Of a stretch of DNA of 10,792 nucleotides, positions 1 to 7,390 are shown in pieces. The stretch's first letter is position 1; each line of letters starts with the position of its first letter. Origin of the DNA: an uncultured Eubacteriales bacterium (GTDB taxonomy: Bacteria > Bacillota > Clostridia > Oscillospirales > Oscillospiraceae); contig CABSFY010000079.1 of the NCBI GenBank assembly GCA_902477055.1, forward strand, positions 1 through 10,792, written 5' to 3'. A program made the translations under genes and the position numbers. Below the pieces are notes generated by a model that was not told where the DNA came from, ran no database searches, and saw nothing but the letters and a program-made list of their open reading frames with translations.

Positions 1-1
1 C

Positions 2-1765
2 GAAGCCTATCGCAAGACCTATTGGCACACCTGCTCCCATGTGATGGCGCAGGCGGTCAAGCGTCTGTACCCGCAGGTTAAGCTCGCCATCGGCCCTTCC
101 ATTGATAACGGCTGGTACTACGACTTTGACTCCGATTTTTCCTTTACGCAGGAGCATCTGGATGCCATCGAGGCTGAGATGAAGAAGATCTGCAAGGAAA
201 AGCTGCCCCTCGTCCGTTCGGAGAAGCCCCGTGCCGAGGCCATTGCCTACATGCAGGAAAAGGACGAGCCGTACAAGGTCGAGCTGATCAACGATCTGCC
301 GGAGGACGCGGTCATTTCGTTCTATACGCAGGGTGAATTCACCGATCTGTGCGCCGGTCCGCATCTGGATTCCACCGGCCGCATCAAGGCAAACGCCTTC
401 AAGCTGACGCAGTGCTGCGGCGCTTACTGGCGCGGTGACTCCAAGCGCAAGATGCTGCAAAGAATCTACGGTGTCGCCTTCCAGAAAAAGGACGAGCTGG
501 ACGAATATCTGCAAGCGCAGGAGGAAGCCCGCAAGCGCGACCACAACAAGCTCGGCCGCGAGCTGGAATTCTTCACCACCGTCGATGTCATCGGTCAGGG
601 CCTGCCGATTCTGCTGCCGAAGGGCGCACGCGTCGTGCAGCTGCTGCAGCGCTGGGTTGAGGATGTCGAGCAGAAGAAGGGCTATCTGCTGACCAAGACC
701 CCGCTCATGGCCAAGCGTGAGCTGTATAAAATTTCCGGTCACTGGGATCACTATCTGGACGGAATGTTTGTCCTCGGCGATCCGCACGATGAAACGAAGG
801 AATGCTTCGCCCTGCGCCCGATGACCTGCCCGTTCCAGTATCAGGTCTATCTCAACCGCCAGCGCTCCTACCGCGACCTGCCGATGCGGCTGGGCGAAAC
901 GTCCACGCTGTTCCGCAACGAGGATTCCGGCGAAATGCACGGTCTCATCCGCGTTCGCCAGTTCACCATCTCCGAGGGCCATCTGGTCCTCCGTCCCGAC
1001 CAGCTTGAGGAAGAATTCAAGGGCTGCCTTGAGCTTGCCAAGTATATGCTCGGCACGGTCGGTATGCTCGACAAATGCACCTTCCGCTTCTCGCAGTGGG
1101 ATCCGGCCAACCCCAACAACAAATATGAGGGTACGGCGGAGCAGTGGAACCACGCGCAGAGCGTCATGGAGCGCATTCTGAACGACCTCGATGTCAACTA
1201 CTCCATCGGCATCGACGAGGCAGCCTTCTACGGTCCGAAGCTGGACATTCAGTATAAGAACGTCTACGGCAAGGAGGACACCCTCGTTACCATTCAGATC
1301 GATATGCTGCTGGCCGAGCGCTTCGGTATGTACTATATCGACGAAAACGGCGAGAAGGCGCTGCCGTATATCATCCACCGCACCAGCCTTGGCTGCTACG
1401 AGCGGACGCTGGCATACCTAATTGAGGAATACGCCGGTGCGCTGCCGCTGTGGATGATGCCGACGCAGGTACGCATCCTGCCCATCACCGACCGTGCGCA
1501 TGACTACGCCAAGCAGCTGGAGCAGCGCCTGAACGACCTCGGCATCCGCACCGAGAGCGACCTGCGCAGCGAGAAGCTCGGCTATAAGATCCGCGAGGCG
1601 CAGCTGCAAAAGATCCCGTATATGCTCGTCATTGGCGACCGCGACATGGAAAACGGCACGGTTTCCGTCCGTACCCGCGGCGGTGTCGATCTCGGTGCCA
1701 TGTCCCCCGACGACTTCGAGACCCGCTGCCTCAAGGAAATTGCCTCCAAGGACCGCAGCTTCTAA
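2..1765 (+). CDS. thrS: Threonyl-tRNA synthetase (5'-truncated by window edge)
   Basis: Class II synthetase that charges tRNA(Thr) with threonine in the cytoplasm. The frame is open from base 2, before the first GTG/ATG at 41/44, and the upstream residues (HTCSH) belong to the editing domain, so the true start lies outside the window. Numbering from the first visible codon, the editing-site set HxxxH (H9, H13) and CxxxH (C117, H121) is complete. The catalytic core follows: motif 2 region RPMTCPF with zinc ligand C276, a second His in FTISEGH (H327), a third in IIHRTS (H459), and motif 3 in GCYERTLAYLIEEY. The C-terminal anticodon-binding domain runs from about residue 485 (VRILPITD) to the end. 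Only the N-terminal TGS domain and part of the editing domain are missing. The core differs from the E. coli/Bacillus type (FTISEGH for FTQDDAH; GKEDTLVTIQID for GREWQ-type), which fits my recollection of a Clostridia subtype. Identification is secure. Confidence 0.97.
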   Translation, partial: EAYRKTYWHTCSHVMAQAVKRLYPQVKLAIGPSIDNGWYYDFDSDFSFTQEHLDAIEAEMKKICKEKLPLVRSEKPRAEAIAYMQEKDEPYKVELINDLPEDAVISFYTQGEFTDLCAGPHLDSTGRIKANAFKLTQCCGAYWRGDSKRKMLQRIYGVAFQKKDELDEYLQAQEEARKRDHNKLGRELEFFTTVDVIGQGLPILLPKGARVVQLLQRWVEDVEQKKGYLLTKTPLMAKRELYKISGHWDHYLDGMFVLGDPHDETKECFALRPMTCPFQYQVYLNRQRSYRDLPMRLGETSTLFRNEDSGEMHGLIRVRQFTISEGHLVLRPDQLEEEFKGCLELAKYMLGTVGMLDKCTFRFSQWDPANPNNKYEGTAEQWNHAQSVMERILNDLDVNYSIGIDEAAFYGPKLDIQYKNVYGKEDTLVTIQIDMLLAERFGMYYIDENGEKALPYIIHRTSLGCYERTLAYLIEEYAGALPLWMMPTQVRILPITDRAHDYAKQLEQRLNDLGIRTESDLRSEKLGYKIREAQLQKIPYMLVIGDRDMENGTVSVRTRGGVDLGAMSPDDFETRCLKEIASKDRSF

Positions 1766-1773
1766 GCCCACAT

Positions 1774-1922
1774 CTTGTAGGGCGGGGTGCCCTCACCCCG
1801 CCGCGTGCAGGCAGCATCGAATAATGCGGAATGCATAATTGCTGTGGTGTGCCTAACGGTCACGGATTGAAATATCCGCTGCGGCGGGGGCGGCGCGATG
1901 TGGGCATCGCGCCCTACGCAAG
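1774..1922. repeat. Intergenic palindromic repeat with two perfect hairpins
   Basis: Most of the thrS-to-peptidase gap is one symmetrical structure of about 149 bp. The ends are imperfect inverted repeats: CTTG-TAGGGCG at 1774-1784 faces CGCCCTA-CG-CAAG at 1910-1922. Just inside each end is a perfect 9-bp hairpin with a 4-nt loop: 1781-1789 with 1794-1802 (GGCGGGGTG), and 1892-1900 with 1905-1913 (GGCGCGATG). The centre (about 1812-1845) holds a weaker nested stem around ATGC/GCAT. No coding sense is seen. It resembles the GTAGGGCG...CGCCCTAC intergenic repeats I recall from gut Clostridia genomes; that comparison is from memory. It lies downstream of thrS and before the terminator, so it would be transcribed in the thrS 3' UTR. 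Confidence 0.7.
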
Positions 1923-2020
1923 GTTGGGAGCGTGCGCCGTGTGAGGGCTGGCGTTCTCGACAGCCCGTTGCCGGCCCTTGCTTTATGTACGATTTCCGGA
2001 AGGGTTAGCCCGAATATAAC

Positions 2021-2068
2021 AAAAACCGCAAGTCGAATACACGCGACTTGCGGTTTTTGCTGTTCTTT
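2021..2068 (+). terminator. Strong intrinsic terminator after thrS
   Basis: A perfect 15-bp stem (AAAAACCGCAAGTCG at 2021-2035 with its complement at 2044-2058) encloses an 8-nt loop and ends in a T-run, followed by a second T-rich stretch to about 2070. It sits about 255 bp past the thrS stop and just upstream of the next promoter, so it probably ends the thrS transcript after the palindromic repeat. Flanking A- and T-runs could let it act in both directions. Confidence 0.88.
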
Positions 2069-2080
2069 TTCTCAAAACTA

Positions 2081-2089
2081 TGCTATAAT
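2081..2089 (+). promoter_or_regulatory. Extended -10 promoter for the peptidase operon
   Basis: TGC followed by a perfect TATAAT (2084-2089) forms an extended -10 element. No good -35 is found at 16-18 bp upstream; the region there is the T-rich tail of the thrS terminator. Expected transcription start is about 2095-2097, giving a leader of about 35 nt. Confidence 0.7.
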
Positions 2090-2130
2090 GGAACGCAGAA
2101 TAGGATTTCCCGACAAAGGAGAACAAGCAA

Positions 2131-3168
2131 ATGGAGAATTATGTAAACTTTGCAGTAGAAAAAACCGTCGCCCTTCTGGCCATCGACAGCCCGACAGGCT
2201 ATACCCGCGCGGCAGAAGAGTTTGTCAAGCAGGAATTTGAAGCGCTCGGCTTTTCCGCGACGCGCACGAATAAAGGCGGCATCCTGATCGACCTCGGCGG
2301 CGAGGACGAAAGCGATGCACTGCTGCTCGAAGCCCATGCCGACACGCTCGGCGGCATGGTCGCGGAGATCAAGGGCAACGGCCGCCTGCGCATCGTCAAT
2401 GTCGGCGGCATGAACGCCAACAACGCCGAGGCGGAAAACTGCCGCATCGTGACGAAATTCGACGGCATTTATGAAGGCACGCTCCAGCTCTGCGACGCAT
2501 CCATCCACGTCAACGACAATTACAACGACACCTCCCGCAAATGGAAAGCCATGGAGGTCGTTCTCGACGAGGTCGTCACGAACGCTGACGACGTGAAAAA
2601 GCTGGGCGTTTCCGTGGGTGATTTCGTCTGCTTCGAGCCGCGCACGCGCGTGACGAAATCCGGCTATATCAAGAGCCGTTTCCTCGACGACAAGCTGTCC
2701 GTCGGCATTTTACTGGGCTTTGCCAAGTACCTCGCCGACAGCAAGCTGACCCCGAAGCGCCGCGTTTATGTCCACGTTACGGTCTATGAGGAAGTCGGCC
2801 ACGGCGGCGCAGCTTCCGTCCCCGCGGGTGTGACCGAGGCCATCTCCGTCGATATGGGCTGCGTGGGCGACGGCCTGCAATGCACCGAGCGGCAGGTGTC
2901 CATCTGCGCCAAGGATTCCGGCGGTCCGTACTCCTACGAGGTCGTACAGAAGCTCATCGCCGCCGCCAAGCGCGAAAACGCCGACTACGCCGTGGACATC
3001 TATCCCCACTATGGCTCGGATGTTGAAGCGACGCTCAGCGCGGGCGCGGATATCCGCCACGGTCTGATCGGCGCGGGCGTTTACGCGTCACACGGCTATG
3101 AGCGCAGCCACAAGGACGGCGTTCTCAACACCCTGCGCGTCCTCAAGGGCTACCTGTTCGAGGCATGA
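2131..3168 (+). CDS. M42 family metallo-aminopeptidase
   Basis: Predicted cytosolic dinuclear metal aminopeptidase of the M42 family (glutamyl-aminopeptidase/TET/FrvX group), which trims N-terminal residues from peptides. The five metal ligands and the catalytic Glu are visible: H69 and D71 context in EAHADTLGG, D186 in SRFLDDKLS, the E220-E221 pair in YEEVGHGG, D241 in SVDMGC, and H327 in HGYERSH. Its 345-residue length is normal for the family. There is no signal peptide or membrane segment. The ATG at 2131 is supported by AAAGGAG at 2115-2121, 9 nt upstream. The stop overlaps the start of the next gene (ATGA at 3165-3168), so the two are translationally coupled. The family also contains proteins annotated as endoglucanases; the peptidase assignment is more likely. 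Substrate preference and TET-type assembly are inference. Confidence 0.93.
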   Translation: MENYVNFAVEKTVALLAIDSPTGYTRAAEEFVKQEFEALGFSATRTNKGGILIDLGGEDESDALLLEAHADTLGGMVAEIKGNGRLRIVNVGGMNANNAEAENCRIVTKFDGIYEGTLQLCDASIHVNDNYNDTSRKWKAMEVVLDEVVTNADDVKKLGVSVGDFVCFEPRTRVTKSGYIKSRFLDDKLSVGILLGFAKYLADSKLTPKRRVYVHVTVYEEVGHGGAASVPAGVTEAISVDMGCVGDGLQCTERQVSICAKDSGGPYSYEVVQKLIAAAKRENADYAVDIYPHYGSDVEATLSAGADIRHGLIGAGVYASHGYERSHKDGVLNTLRVLKGYLFEA

Positions 3169-3914
3169 GGCGGCGCTATTGGCTGCCCGGCCTGCTGCTG
3201 ATCGCGCTCGGCATCGCCGTCCGCCTGATTTTTCTCTACTACGGCTTCGCGGGCCTGACGCTCTGCGCAGCCGGCGCGGTCTTTCTGCTGTTCGGCGCGG
3301 TGGACGGGCTGAAAAAGCGCTTCCCCCGCGCCATGCGCCATATGCGGCGTGTACTGCTGCTCCTGTTGGCTCTTGTGCTGGCGGTCACAACGGCCTCCGG
3401 CATCTGGGTCGGCATCTGCTGCGGCGGAGCGAAAGACCCGGAGGCGGCATATCTGATCGTTTTGGGCGCGGGCGTGAACGGGACGCAGCCGAGCCGCTCG
3501 CTCTATGAACGCCTGCGCGCAGCGGAGGCCTATCTTCAGACCTATCCGAACGCGATTGCCATCCTCTCCGGCGGGCAGGGCAGCAATGAGGACATCACCG
3601 AAGCGGAATGTATGTACCGCTGGCTGACGGCGGCGGGCATCGCCCCGGAGCGCCTGCGGAAGGAAGAAAAATCGACCAGCACAGAGGAAAACCTGCGGTT
3701 CTCCCTTGCGCTGATCGAAGCCGAGACCGGCATCCGGCCGGACACCGTGGCCGTCGTTTCGAGCGAGTACCACCTCTGCCGCGCTGCCCTGCTGGCCAAA
3801 AGCGAGGGCGCACGCGCACTTGGCGTTCCCGCCCCGACGACGAACCGCGTCTATTTCGCCCAAATGCTTCTCCGCGAAGCCTGCGGCGTCTGGTATACCC
3901 TCCTGTTGGGCTGA
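3165..3914 (+). CDS. YdcF/DUF218 family membrane-anchored protein
   Basis: Family of SanA/YdcF-like proteins (ElyC relatives) linked to cell-envelope functions in other bacteria; the biochemical reaction is not established. Three hydrophobic segments lie at about residues 6-26, 28-46 and 62-86. The DUF218 domain follows (about 94-248), with the usual blocks in order: YLIVLGAGVNG (96-106) then a Ser/Arg-rich helix, AILSGGQGS (132-140), TEAECMYRWL, STSTEENLRFS (170-180) and VVSSEYHLCRA (197-207). At 249 residues it is complete. The start ATG overlaps the peptidase stop by 4 bases and has no separate Shine-Dalgarno, so translation probably depends on the upstream gene. The domain is expected on the outer face of the membrane, but an even or odd number of true membrane segments cannot be settled here. 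A long antisense frame over this gene is judged spurious. Confidence 0.9.
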   Translation: MRRRYWLPGLLLIALGIAVRLIFLYYGFAGLTLCAAGAVFLLFGAVDGLKKRFPRAMRHMRRVLLLLLALVLAVTTASGIWVGICCGGAKDPEAAYLIVLGAGVNGTQPSRSLYERLRAAEAYLQTYPNAIAILSGGQGSNEDITEAECMYRWLTAAGIAPERLRKEEKSTSTEENLRFSLALIEAETGIRPDTVAVVSSEYHLCRAALLAKSEGARALGVPAPTTNRVYFAQMLLREACGVWYTLLLG

Positions 3915-3922
3915 TCGAACAT

Positions 3923-3955
3923 AAAAAAGTGGGTACAAACGTACCCACTTTTTTT
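3923..3955. terminator. Bidirectional terminator between convergent genes
   Basis: A perfect 14-bp stem (3923-3936 with 3941-3954) and an AAAC loop. The GC-rich core GTGGGTAC is flanked by six A on the left and seven T on the right, so a U-tail is produced on either strand. It lies 8 bp after the YdcF stop and 5 bp after the end of the minus-strand kinase-like gene, serving both. Confidence 0.9.
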
Positions 3956-3959
3956 CGTC

Positions 3960-4553
3960 TTATTTTTTTGCCGCTTCGACGACGAGATCGGCGCAGGCTT
4001 CTACGCCGAGGACGCCGCTGTTGAGGCAGATATCGTAATTCTTCGCCTGCGCCCACGCGCGGCCGGTGTAGTTCTTATAATATACCTTGCGCTTCTGGTC
4101 CTTTTCGGCGAGGCGCTTTTCCGGCGACTTGTCGCTCTGGCCGTACTGCTCGACGATGCGCTTGGCGCGGCTTTCCATATCGGCGTGGATGAAGATATGC
4201 AGGCAATCCTTGCGGTCGCGCAGAATGTAGTCCGCGCAGCGGCCGACAATAACACAGTTGCCCTTCTCGGCCAGCTCCTCGATGAACTTCATCTGCTCGA
4301 TATACAGCCGGTCGAACATGGAAAGGGTATCCGGCGTCTGAGCGGCGGTGGCAAGCGAAAACAGCAGGCTGCTTCTCGCGCTGGCATATTCGCCGTGCTC
4401 CTCGATAAAGCGCGGGGAGAAGCCGCAGCGCCGCGCGACCTCGTTGACCAATTCATGGTCATAAAAGGTATAGCCGAGCCGTTCGGCGACCAGTCTGCCG
4501 ATGGTACGTCCGCCGCTGCCGAATTCGCGGCTGATGGTGATGATGGATTTCAT
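3960..4553 (-). CDS. Cytidylate-kinase-like P-loop protein
   Basis: Protein of the cytidylate kinase-like family (AAA_26/Cytidylate_kin2), distinct from housekeeping Cmk; nucleoside-phosphate kinase activity is plausible but unproven. A P-loop-like glycine-rich motif sits at the N-terminus (SREFGSGGRTIGR, 8-20), followed by YDHELV (31-36), VIVGRCADYIL (101-111), a LID-like basic region FIHADMESRAKRIVEQYG (121-138) and the family's C-terminal NYDICLNSGVLGVE (172-185). The start at 4553 is chosen because AGGAGG at 4562-4567 lies 8 nt upstream; a TTG seven codons earlier would put the ribosome site inside the gene. Length is then 197 residues, usual for this group. It has its own promoter and lies 102 bp downstream of the pyrophosphatase gene. 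Confidence 0.88.
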   Translation of the reverse strand: MKSIITISREFGSGGRTIGRLVAERLGYTFYDHELVNEVARRCGFSPRFIEEHGEYASARSSLLFSLATAAQTPDTLSMFDRLYIEQMKFIEELAEKGNCVIVGRCADYILRDRKDCLHIFIHADMESRAKRIVEQYGQSDKSPEKRLAEKDQKRKVYYKNYTGRAWAQAKNYDICLNSGVLGVEACADLVVEAAKK

Positions 4554-4609
4554 TGTTGCTCCCTCCTTGCACAATGATACGGCGCATCCGGGACGATCCG
4601 CTTGTCTAT

Positions 4610-4638
4610 ATTATAGCACAACGCAGCGAAAAACGCAA
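4610..4638 (-). promoter_or_regulatory. Promoter of the kinase-like gene
   Basis: On the minus strand, TTGCGT (4633-4638) is followed by a 17-nt spacer and a perfect TATAAT (4610-4615) preceded by TGC, an extended -10. The -35 match is weak. No convincing terminator separates it from the pyrophosphatase gene upstream, so read-through into the kinase-like gene is possible as well. Confidence 0.65.
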
Positions 4639-4655
4639 AAATTTTTCCGCAAAAA

Positions 4656-6272
4656 TCAGCCCCACATTGCCGTGAGCGCCGGGATGATCTGCTTTTTTCG
4701 GGACATCACACCGGGCAGGAACACGGAATTCTGCTTTGCGTCCTGCGAAAAGGCCATGCGGATGGTGTCCTCGCCGCCGAGATAGATGAGCTGCGTGCCT
4801 TCGCGCAGCACGTCCGTCAGCATCAGAAGCATCATGTCATAGTGCTTCTCCTTCATGGTCGATTCCATCTCCGCAAGGAACTCGTTCTTGCGCTCCATAA
4901 TGTGCGCCGAGTTGACGCAGGTGATCTGTCCCACGCCAAGATTGTGTCCTGCAATGTGGAAATCCTTGAAGTCTGCCATCATCAGATCCCGCGCAGTCTT
5001 GTCGTCCGACCACGACGCGGAGAAGATCTGCTGGCCCAGCTCGTCGAGCGAAACGTTGGCGATGCGCGCCATGCGCTCGGCCATATTGCGGTCGCGCTGG
5101 GTGCAGGTGGGCGATTTGAACATGACGGTGTCCGAAACGATTGCCGCCGCCATCATGCCCGCCAGCTTTTCCGAGGGCATCAGGCCCTTTTCCTGATACA
5201 TCGAGGCAATGATGGTCGTCGTGCTGCCGACCGGCTCGTTGCGGAAGTAAATGGGATTGCCGGTCTGGATATCGGCTAGGCGATGGTGGTCGATGATCTC
5301 CAAAATCTCCGCCTGCGCCAGACCCGGCACGGACTGCGCCGCCTCGTTGTGATCGACCAGCACCACGCGCTTTCTGCGCGGTCGGATCAGATGATACCGC
5401 GAGAGCGTACCGACGACGCACTCGTTTTCGTCCAGAATGGGATAGCAGCGGTAGCGGCTTTTGAGCATTGCCTCGCGCACGTCGTCCACGAAATCGTCCA
5501 GATGGAAGCAGACAATCTGGTCGGTGTGGCAGATACGGGAGATAGGCAGTGACTGATAGATGTGCCGCACGGCGCGATAGGCATCGAACGGCGTGGAAAT
5601 AATGCACGTGTCAGCCGGATGCGTCCGCAGCTCCTCCGGCAGCTCTGCCTGACAGATAATGATGCACCGAACGCCGATCTCCAGCGCACGGCGGATCATG
5701 TCCGGCTGCTGACCGACGACAACGATGCTGTCCCGCCCGGTAAAGAGCAGATTCTCGCAGCTCTGCGGCAGCGCGATGCTCACGTCGCCGCCGATGGTGT
5801 CGATGAGGTTTCCCGCGTCGTTCAGGATGCGGCCCTCCAGAACGCTTAACAGGTTAAACACCGGAATTTCGTCCACGTGGGGGCATTCAATCGAGTGCAT
5901 ATCGCTGGCGGCGATGTCGCCCGCCGAAAGCATCCCGTAGAGCGTCCCGTCCTCGTTCGTAATCGGCAGTGCGGCGACGCTGCGGTCCGCCGTCAGGAGC
6001 GACCATGCATGGCTGACCGTGACCGCCGAGGACAGCACCGGCGGCGTGTCGTAGGCGAGGTCGCGCACCTGCGTGCGCATCGTTTTAACCCAAACCGGAG
6101 CGGAAAATCCGAAGCGGTCAAGCACCATCTGCGTTTCGTCGCTGACGTGGCCGAGCCGGGCCGCCTGATATTCCCGATCGCCCAGCGCATTGCGCAGCGC
6201 CGCGTAGGCCATCGCGGAAACGATCGAATCGGTATCGGGATTTCGGTGACCGGTAACATAAATCGTATCCAT
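4656..6272 (-). CDS. ppaC: Manganese-dependent inorganic pyrophosphatase with CBS/DRTGG regulatory insert
   Basis: Family II (DHH-type) pyrophosphatase that hydrolyses cytosolic pyrophosphate to two phosphates. Metal and catalytic motifs are complete: GHRNPDTDS (H9, D13, D15), VDHNE (D307, H308), IIDHHRL (H329, H330), SDTVMFKSPT (D381), and the C-terminal substrate motif SRKKQ (R525-K527) in the DHHA2 domain. Between motifs one and two is a long insert: CBS1 (about 63-125), a DRTGG-like domain (about 140-245) and CBS2 (about 248-297). In the characterised clostridial enzymes of this architecture, adenine nucleotides bound to the CBS pair inhibit or activate the enzyme. At 538 residues the length is typical. 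The ATG at 6272 has GGGAGG at 6280-6285, 7 nt upstream. It is transcribed divergently from the nucleotidyltransferase gene. Confidence 0.94.
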   Translation of the reverse strand: MDTIYVTGHRNPDTDSIVSAMAYAALRNALGDREYQAARLGHVSDETQMVLDRFGFSAPVWVKTMRTQVRDLAYDTPPVLSSAVTVSHAWSLLTADRSVAALPITNEDGTLYGMLSAGDIAASDMHSIECPHVDEIPVFNLLSVLEGRILNDAGNLIDTIGGDVSIALPQSCENLLFTGRDSIVVVGQQPDMIRRALEIGVRCIIICQAELPEELRTHPADTCIISTPFDAYRAVRHIYQSLPISRICHTDQIVCFHLDDFVDDVREAMLKSRYRCYPILDENECVVGTLSRYHLIRPRRKRVVLVDHNEAAQSVPGLAQAEILEIIDHHRLADIQTGNPIYFRNEPVGSTTTIIASMYQEKGLMPSEKLAGMMAAAIVSDTVMFKSPTCTQRDRNMAERMARIANVSLDELGQQIFSASWSDDKTARDLMMADFKDFHIAGHNLGVGQITCVNSAHIMERKNEFLAEMESTMKEKHYDMMLLMLTDVLREGTQLIYLGGEDTIRMAFSQDAKQNSVFLPGVMSRKKQIIPALTAMWG

Positions 6273-6301
6273 TTTCTGTCCTCCCTCGTTTTTTCTCTTT
6301 C

Positions 6302-6330
6302 ATCCTACCCATTTTCCCCGCCCGTGTCAA
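6302..6330 (-). promoter_or_regulatory. Promoter of the pyrophosphatase gene
   Basis: On the minus strand a perfect -35 TTGACA (6325-6330) is followed by a 17-nt spacer and a -10 of TAGGAT (6302-6307, four of six matches). It points at the pyrophosphatase start 30 bp away. It differs from the other promoters here: strong -35 and weak -10. Confidence 0.65.
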
Positions 6331-6358
6331 CATTTTTACAGAGAAATATCCTAAATTG

Positions 6359-6387
6359 TTGCGGTTTTCTTGTCCGTCTGCTATAAT
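6359..6387 (+). promoter_or_regulatory. Promoter of the nucleotidyltransferase operon
   Basis: TTGCGG (6359-6364), a 17-nt spacer, and TATAAT (6382-6387) preceded by TGC make an extended -10 promoter. It fires away from the pyrophosphatase promoter. The predicted start near 6394 gives a leader of about 60 nt. Confidence 0.72.
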
Positions 6388-6403
6388 GCTATGGAACGAC
6401 AGC

Positions 6404-6433
6404 TCCGTCCTGACGCAGTTTTGCGGGGACGGA
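6404..6433 (+). other. Leader stem-loop before the nucleotidyltransferase gene
   Basis: TCCGTCC (6404-6410) pairs with GGACGGA (6427-6433), with a shorter inner CGC/GCG pairing. It is followed closely by a short T-run (CTTTTAA) and then the ribosome binding site AAGGAAG (6439-6445). It could be a weak attenuator or mRNA stabiliser; the T-run of four is too short to call a terminator. Confidence 0.35.
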
Positions 6434-6452
6434 CTTTTAAGGAAGTGCTTTC

Positions 6453-7358
6453 ATGAACAAACCAACGCTTGTCATTATGGCTGCCGGCATGGGCAGCCGA
6501 TTCGGTGGTCTGAAGCAGATCACGCCCATCGATGCCGAGGGCAACAGCATCATTCATTATTCCGTTTACGACGCGATCACCGCCGGGTTCGGCAAGGTGG
6601 TCTTTATTATCAAGCAAGCCATCGACGAGGATTTCCGCGCCCTCATGCAGCGGGTCGAGCGGCACATCGACGTGGCCTATGTTTATCAGGAGAACGACCG
6701 TCTGCCGGCGGGCTTCTCCGTGCCGGAGGGCCGGACGAAGCCGTGGGGAACGGGTCACGCAATTCTCTGCGCAAAGGATGAAATCCCCGGCGATTTCGCA
6801 GCGATCAATGCCGACGATTTTTACGGCCGGGGCGCCTTTACCGCACTGGCAGACTTCTTCCGCGGCCCGCACGCGGACAACGAATACGCCATGGTCGGCT
6901 ACCGGCTGCGCAACGCCATGACCGCCAACGGAACGATGGCGCGCGGTGTCTGCGAAACGGAAAACGGCCTGCTCACCGGCGTGACCGAGCGCACGTGCAT
7001 CGAAAAGCGCGGCGATGACGCCGCCTTTACTGAGGACGGAAAAAATTGGACGGTGCTGTCCGGTGATACCGTTGTGTCTATGAATTTTTGGGGCTTTACA
7101 CCGCGCATTTTAGCCGAGCTGGAAGCCCGCTTCCCGGTATTTCTGCGCGAAAACCTGCCGGTCAACCCCATGAAATGCGAATTTTTCCTGCCCACCGTCG
7201 CCAACGCGCAGATTCACGAGGGACTGGGCAGCGTCCGCGTGCTGCACACCGACGAGGCATGGTACGGCGTGACGTATCGCGAGGACCTGCCTGACGTGCA
7301 GGCCGCCGTCGCCGCTCTGCACGCGCAGGGCCGCTATCCCGACCGCCTGTTTGACTGA
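6453..7358 (+). CDS. Sugar-nucleotidyltransferase-like protein (NTP transferase family)
   Basis: Predicted cytosolic nucleotidyltransferase of the GlmU/RmlA-like fold, which couples an NTP to a sugar phosphate; the substrate is not known. The N-terminal nucleotide-binding loop MAAGMGSRFGGLKQ (9-22) is a variant of the classical LAAGxGxR...K signature. Other family blocks are KPWGTGHAILCAK (96-108), the metal-binding-type INADDFYG (118-125) and SMNFWGFTPRI (209-219). At 301 residues it has no extra C-terminal beta-helix, so it is a single-domain enzyme. The ATG at 6453 has AAGGAAG 7 nt upstream. The AraC regulator follows after 32 bp with no terminator, so they are likely one operon. From memory, relatives often sit beside sugar-kinase-like phosphotransferase genes; no such gene is present here. 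Confidence 0.86.
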   Translation: MNKPTLVIMAAGMGSRFGGLKQITPIDAEGNSIIHYSVYDAITAGFGKVVFIIKQAIDEDFRALMQRVERHIDVAYVYQENDRLPAGFSVPEGRTKPWGTGHAILCAKDEIPGDFAAINADDFYGRGAFTALADFFRGPHADNEYAMVGYRLRNAMTANGTMARGVCETENGLLTGVTERTCIEKRGDDAAFTEDGKNWTVLSGDTVVSMNFWGFTPRILAELEARFPVFLRENLPVNPMKCEFFLPTVANAQIHEGLGSVRVLHTDEAWYGVTYREDLPDVQAAVAALHAQGRYPDRLFD

Positions 7359-7390
7359 CCCCGGCGGCCGTACAGAAGGGAGGCTTTGCC

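Noticed and set aside
1766..2130. A possible tRNA or riboswitch in the long gap
   Set aside because: No T-arm GTTCGA-type sequence, acceptor pairing or known riboswitch core was seen; the hairpins are explained by a palindromic repeat and a terminator.
1932..2240. A 102-codon plus-strand frame across the thrS-peptidase gap
   Set aside because: It runs through the terminator and promoter and into the peptidase gene in another frame; no motif or ribosome site.
3150..3938. A 262-codon minus-strand open frame
   Set aside because: Antisense to the complete DUF218 gene and rich in Arg/Ala/Gln as expected of a shadow frame in GC-rich DNA; no ribosome site or motif.
4554..4574. An upstream TTG start for the kinase-like gene
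   Set aside because: It would place the strong AGGAGG inside the coding region; the ATG at 4553 sits 8 nt from that site and begins the family-typical MKSIITISREFGSGG.
6391..6456. A 21-codon leader peptide whose TGA overlaps the nucleotidyltransferase ATG
   Set aside because: The predicted transcription start (about 6394) lies after its ATG, and it has no ribosome binding site.
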